A stretch of 64,000 nucleotides of DNA, from NCBI RefSeq assembly GCF_030936135.1, contig NC_082598.1:26947187-27011186 (forward strand). The letters run 5' to 3'. Made by a program: the position numbers and the translations under genes. This stretch comes from Gavia stellata (Eukaryota; Chordata; Aves; Gaviiformes; Gaviidae). Below, one piece after another: positions 60,301-64,000 of the stretch; position 1 is the stretch's first letter; each line of letters starts with the position of its first letter. Under the pieces are notes generated by a model. That model saw only the letters and a list, made by a program, of their open reading frames with translations, was not told the origin of the DNA and did not search any database.

Positions 60301-63300
60301 TCAAGTGGTGATAGATTTGGTGTCATCTGTATGTTGCAGAAGGTGGGATTTTTGGAATCCTGTGGACCTTCCGCTTTGGTCGCAAGTCACTTTGGGTAGG
60401 AAACTGCCTTGCACAAGTATTTAATTTTGAATAAATATCAACCGTGCTTCCCTCTGTGTAACAGTAAACCAGTCCTATTATTTTAGTCTAGCTTGGCATG
60501 TGCTACTTAAGTGAAGAATGCCCTCTTAATGATAAAATGAACCATATTAGTAGCACTCAGAGGAGTTAAAGTAAAGGCACCAGATGAACAACGCTGTGAG
60601 AGCGCTACATCTATCTGCATTATTAAAGGTGTGGTATCTCATTTCAATGAATACATCTCAGTTTCACTGAAAGAATATATCAGCCTTGTAAAGCCTAGTG
60701 GGTTACTACAGCAAAATAAGGAATCTAATTTAATCTAATGGCCTGTAATTTTAAAATGTCAAGGTTCCCTCTATGTGTGTTTAAACTAGAATAACTGATG
60801 GTTGAAAGAACATCTGTATAAACAGAGTTATTCTTGCTGCAAAGATTCATAAGAGTAATACAGTAATAAAGTCGCATTTAATACCAGTATAACTCCTAAG
60901 GGTATTGTTATCTCCTCATCGCACCTCCTAGCCTTGCCTCATTAATATGTTCTCTCCTCATTGTTGAGACTTGGTTCAATTAGGGATGGCTTTTCCATAG
61001 ACTTACGTTCCTTAGAAACTCTGCCAGCTGATAAGAATGCTTCCTTTATAGTTGTATGGTAATAATAAACAAGTCATGTTTTTCTGTCCCCTATGGTCAG
61101 TGCTTGACTTTGCTGTTCCCTCTAGATGCGTATAGGCTAAACCCCATCAACTTCTAAGTCTGCTACTTTTCTCCTATATATATTCCCTTTGAGAATGCTT
61201 TTGTTACGGAAAAATTTGCCAGCCGGAGGGGTTTGTTGGGTGTGTGTGGGTTATTTTCTTTTTTCCTTCTAGCAGAACACTTACGTCTGTTAGATTTCCA
61301 TACCGAAGGTGGCAGTTTTGAGTTGGTAGCAGTGACATTGCTTCTTGGAGGGGCGGTGGGGCCAAGTGTATTTCTAAGTGGTTCTGGATGTGTCACATCA
61401 TACAGCAGAATAGGCATGGCACTTCTTCACAGAGACAGTGGTGCAGGAGTATGAGGGATATCAAACCAGAAAAGTGACTCAGGCAAATGGACTTCATATG
61501 ACTGTCTTGTGCCAGGACTCTGGAAACTAGGTTTCTTTAGCATGTCGGTCCTTCCTGCTGATAAAGTGCAGGAGAACTGAGGCTTATGGCTGCCATTGCA
61601 AAAACGTAACTTCAAAGGAGATGAAGGTAGTTAATTGACAAAATCTTGTCTACCTGGTGAAGGGACTTCATTGGAAAATCTGCTGTGGGGTCTGGAACTT
61701 GAGGAATACACAAGTTTTTTATATGACCTTCAAAATGTGGAGTGACACTAAGTGGGGTGCCCTGACTTTGAGGAACATCAGAGATAAAGCTCTTTCGATG
61801 AAAAGTATTGATTACTTGTATAATCTGTGCATCAGTTAGCTTAACCTGTGTCCCACAGAAGTGTTTCTGTTTCCAAATATGTGTAGACATCTACTTTTCC
61901 TTTGCTTTGAAGCTGATTTTAAGATCCTTGAATAGGGACTCTAGTTCTGCGGGACATTGGTACAGTTCCTAGAACGGCGGTGCCTCTAGCCAGACTGGGA
62001 CCCTTGGGTCCATTGCAGCTTTGCCGTTACTTGAATAGGAATGGATCAAATCCAACAAATATTTTCTCCAGTGAGCAGTTCTAGAGAAGTCAGTCCGGCT
62101 GCCTACGAGAGTATTTGAATACAACTATTTAAGTGTAGAATGATGCACTAAGCTTTAAGACTGCATGGTTTTATTAATCAAATACTGTAGGAAAGTTGTT
62201 GAATTAACCTCCAAGCAGTGCCTTCAGTTCAAATTTCTCAGCATTTAGCCTTTCCTTTTTTCTTTTTTTTTTTCTTCTGCTGGAAGATTGTCTTACCTAT
62301 ATACTTTACATAATGTACTGGGAATGAATTTATTAAAGTGAGCAAGTGTATTCTCAGACTAGAAGAAACCTGTGCGAATGGCTTAGACAAGTTGTTTGAT
62401 GTGTGGACAGCTAAAGTTAGGCCAGATGAATCCTTCCCACAGTGTCTATAAGGCAACCATGAAGAGTCAAAAGGTGTGTGGCTGGCTTCTGGTCCTAGAC
62501 GGATGTGGCTGCAGAATAACTTTACTGTGATTATAGTGACTGGACTTGGAGCTGAATTCTTCACTGCTATCTCTACATCTCCTCCTGGGCAGCGTTAAGG
62601 GACTGCAGACAGGGCAGATGGGATGCTCTTCATTCTGGCTAAGTTAGTCATTCAGGGGAATGAAAACTAAATTGATTTAAAAGGGGGTAGAAGAACCTGC
62701 CCAAACTCTCTGACCCTGTCAGACTACCACCTTCTGGAAATTTTTTCCTCTCCCAGTTGCCTGGCAGCCAACCTCCTGTCCTGTATACGTGGACCCAATT
62801 CCCTTGTCATAAGATCTGTTTAAGCCATGTTACAAGTAGCACTTGGCACGGAGGTGAGAATAATCAGAACAACAATACTATTGATAAAGGGATAATTCAG
62901 GAAATGCAGGACTGAGCTGTTAATTGTCTTAAAACTGAATTAATTTCTCCTTTCAGTACTAAAATTTTAAAATAGGTAAAAGATCTGCCCTTAACACCAG
63001 AGTCTGGAATGCCATTATGCAATTGGTAGTGAAGATCAGTTAATGCAGCTGTGTAACCTCATAGCAGTTGTTGTGCTAGTGTTAACTACATCTTTTAATT
63101 ATTATTTTTTTAAGGAAAGTATTGGTCCTCTAGAAGGGAAGGTGGAATCTTTTCCCAAGTATGGAGGATAAATAGCAGATTGATACAGTGGAATTGTTTT
63201 CTAGCTTTTAAAATGTGTTGGCCAATCTGGGAAGTGTTATTCTACAACAGGTTATGAAAACTGTATTACTTTTTGTTTGGCAAAGCTACCATCTAGAAGC

Positions 63301-64000
63301 TTTTCATCCATGGGTGAACACTTTTGTGTATTGGTTCTCTGCAAGCATCCCAGCCAGAACAGTTTTAGAACAATGTTACAGAAAAAAGCAAGATTTATAG
63401 GGGTGAGAGTGTCATTTAAAAGGGCAGCTGCATAGGGCGAAGGTATGAACGTTTTGGCATGCAGACCTTGAAGATCTAAGCTTTCCCTCCTTCTCCTTCC
63501 AATATATCATTTAAAGAAGAAAGTACTGTCTTTCCTTCCCCCACTCAGTCCCTTAGATCCCAGTGACTACAACAGCTCCTGTGGCACCAAGGACATAACA
63601 CCAACATCGATAGCTGAAACTTCTCCCAGCTATGTTAATTGCTGTCTCGGGTGAAAGGGCTGCAGCACCTCTCCTCGAGACAGCCTTGTAAGAATGTGAG
63701 GAACTATAACACACCCCGGCTTAAAACGAAAAAAACCTGCCCATTACTGCCCTGTATTCTATAAACAGAATAAATGTACTCCCTGTACCTGGGACAGGGT
63801 GGGGAGTGACTGCTGGAGCAGCAGCTCTGCTGGAAAGGACCTGGGGGGACCTGCGGGACGACAGGCTGGGCACGAGTCTGCAGTCTCCCGGCAGCAGGAG
63901 AGGTCAGCCCTTCGTGCTTATTCTGGAGCCGGCGGATTGATGGACGTGGTGGTTTGCTTCTGCTTGGCGCTTGCTAGGCTGCACCTGAACTCCTGCATCC
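57335..64000 (+). other. LIMCH1: LIMCH1 intron 1 (5' part)
   Basis: After the island the sequence is ordinary unique intronic DNA. I find no segment that continues the CH domain after EAQKWIE, no transposon and no RNA gene. There is a T-rich run at 62254-62276. The minus-strand ORF at 58518-59228 (236 residues) is long for its composition but shows no domain and is treated as chance. Confidence 0.7.

Noticed and set aside
1..64000. CRISPR arrays, tRNA or rRNA genes, prokaryotic operons, phage-like systems
   Set aside because: No spaced direct-repeat arrays, cloverleaf sequences or rRNA-like blocks were seen; the content is eukaryotic intron/exon DNA.

Overview
The window is vertebrate nuclear DNA and almost certainly avian. 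The interspersed repeats are nearly all CR1 LINE fragments, plus one solo LTR of the type common in birds. There are no Alu, B1/B2 or L1 copies, repeat density is low, and introns and intergenic spacing are compact. The protein-coding content is small: one complete gene (UCHL1) and the first coding exon of a second (LIMCH1). A CpG-island promoter on the left fits the 5' end of APBB2 on the minus strand. The order APBB2(-), UCHL1(+), LIMCH1(+) is the conserved amniote arrangement known from human 4p13. APBB2 itself is inferred from that synteny and from a splice donor, because none of its coding sequence lies in the window.

Layout. 1-11.6 kb: inferred first intron of APBB2 (minus strand), holding two old CR1 copies (6.1-7.25 kb plus, 8.94-9.28 kb minus). 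11.13-11.87 kb: CpG island with a minus-strand 5' splice site at 11624-11629. 11.9-26.2 kb: intergenic, with two tandem CR1 3' ends (15.34-16.27 kb), a (CAGA/TAGA)n microsatellite (18.7 kb), a solo LTR (22146-22678) and a short CR1 (25.24-25.39 kb). 26.2-27.6 kb: CpG island with a TATA-like element and the UCHL1 start. 26832-31447: nine coding exons of UCHL1, with a poly(A) signal at 31761. 31.8-56.4 kb: intergenic, with CR1 pieces at 31.9, 35.7-36.5 and 44.6-44.9 kb and a possible reverse-transcriptase scrap at 45.3 kb. 56.44-57.92 kb: CpG island with LIMCH1 coding exon 1 (57239-57334). 57335-64000: LIMCH1 intron 1.

The spliced UCHL1 model is an intact 224-residue ubiquitin C-terminal hydrolase. 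The catalytic Cys90, His162 and Asp177, the oxyanion Gln84 and a C-terminal CKSA box are all present, and every intron is GT-AG. LIMCH1 exon 1 encodes residues 1-32, the N-terminus leading into the calponin-homology domain. I found no prokaryotic-style system, CRISPR array, tRNA, rRNA or convincing new gene. Most long ORFs are chance products of GC-rich islands, low-complexity DNA or CR1 remnants. The more interesting items are details: a 12-nt microexon and a 75-nt intron in UCHL1, a MEF2-like/TATA-like site with an octamer at the LIMCH1 start, a duplicated CR1 3' end with AC-rich expansions, and an LTR that retains its promoter-like landmarks upstream of UCHL1.
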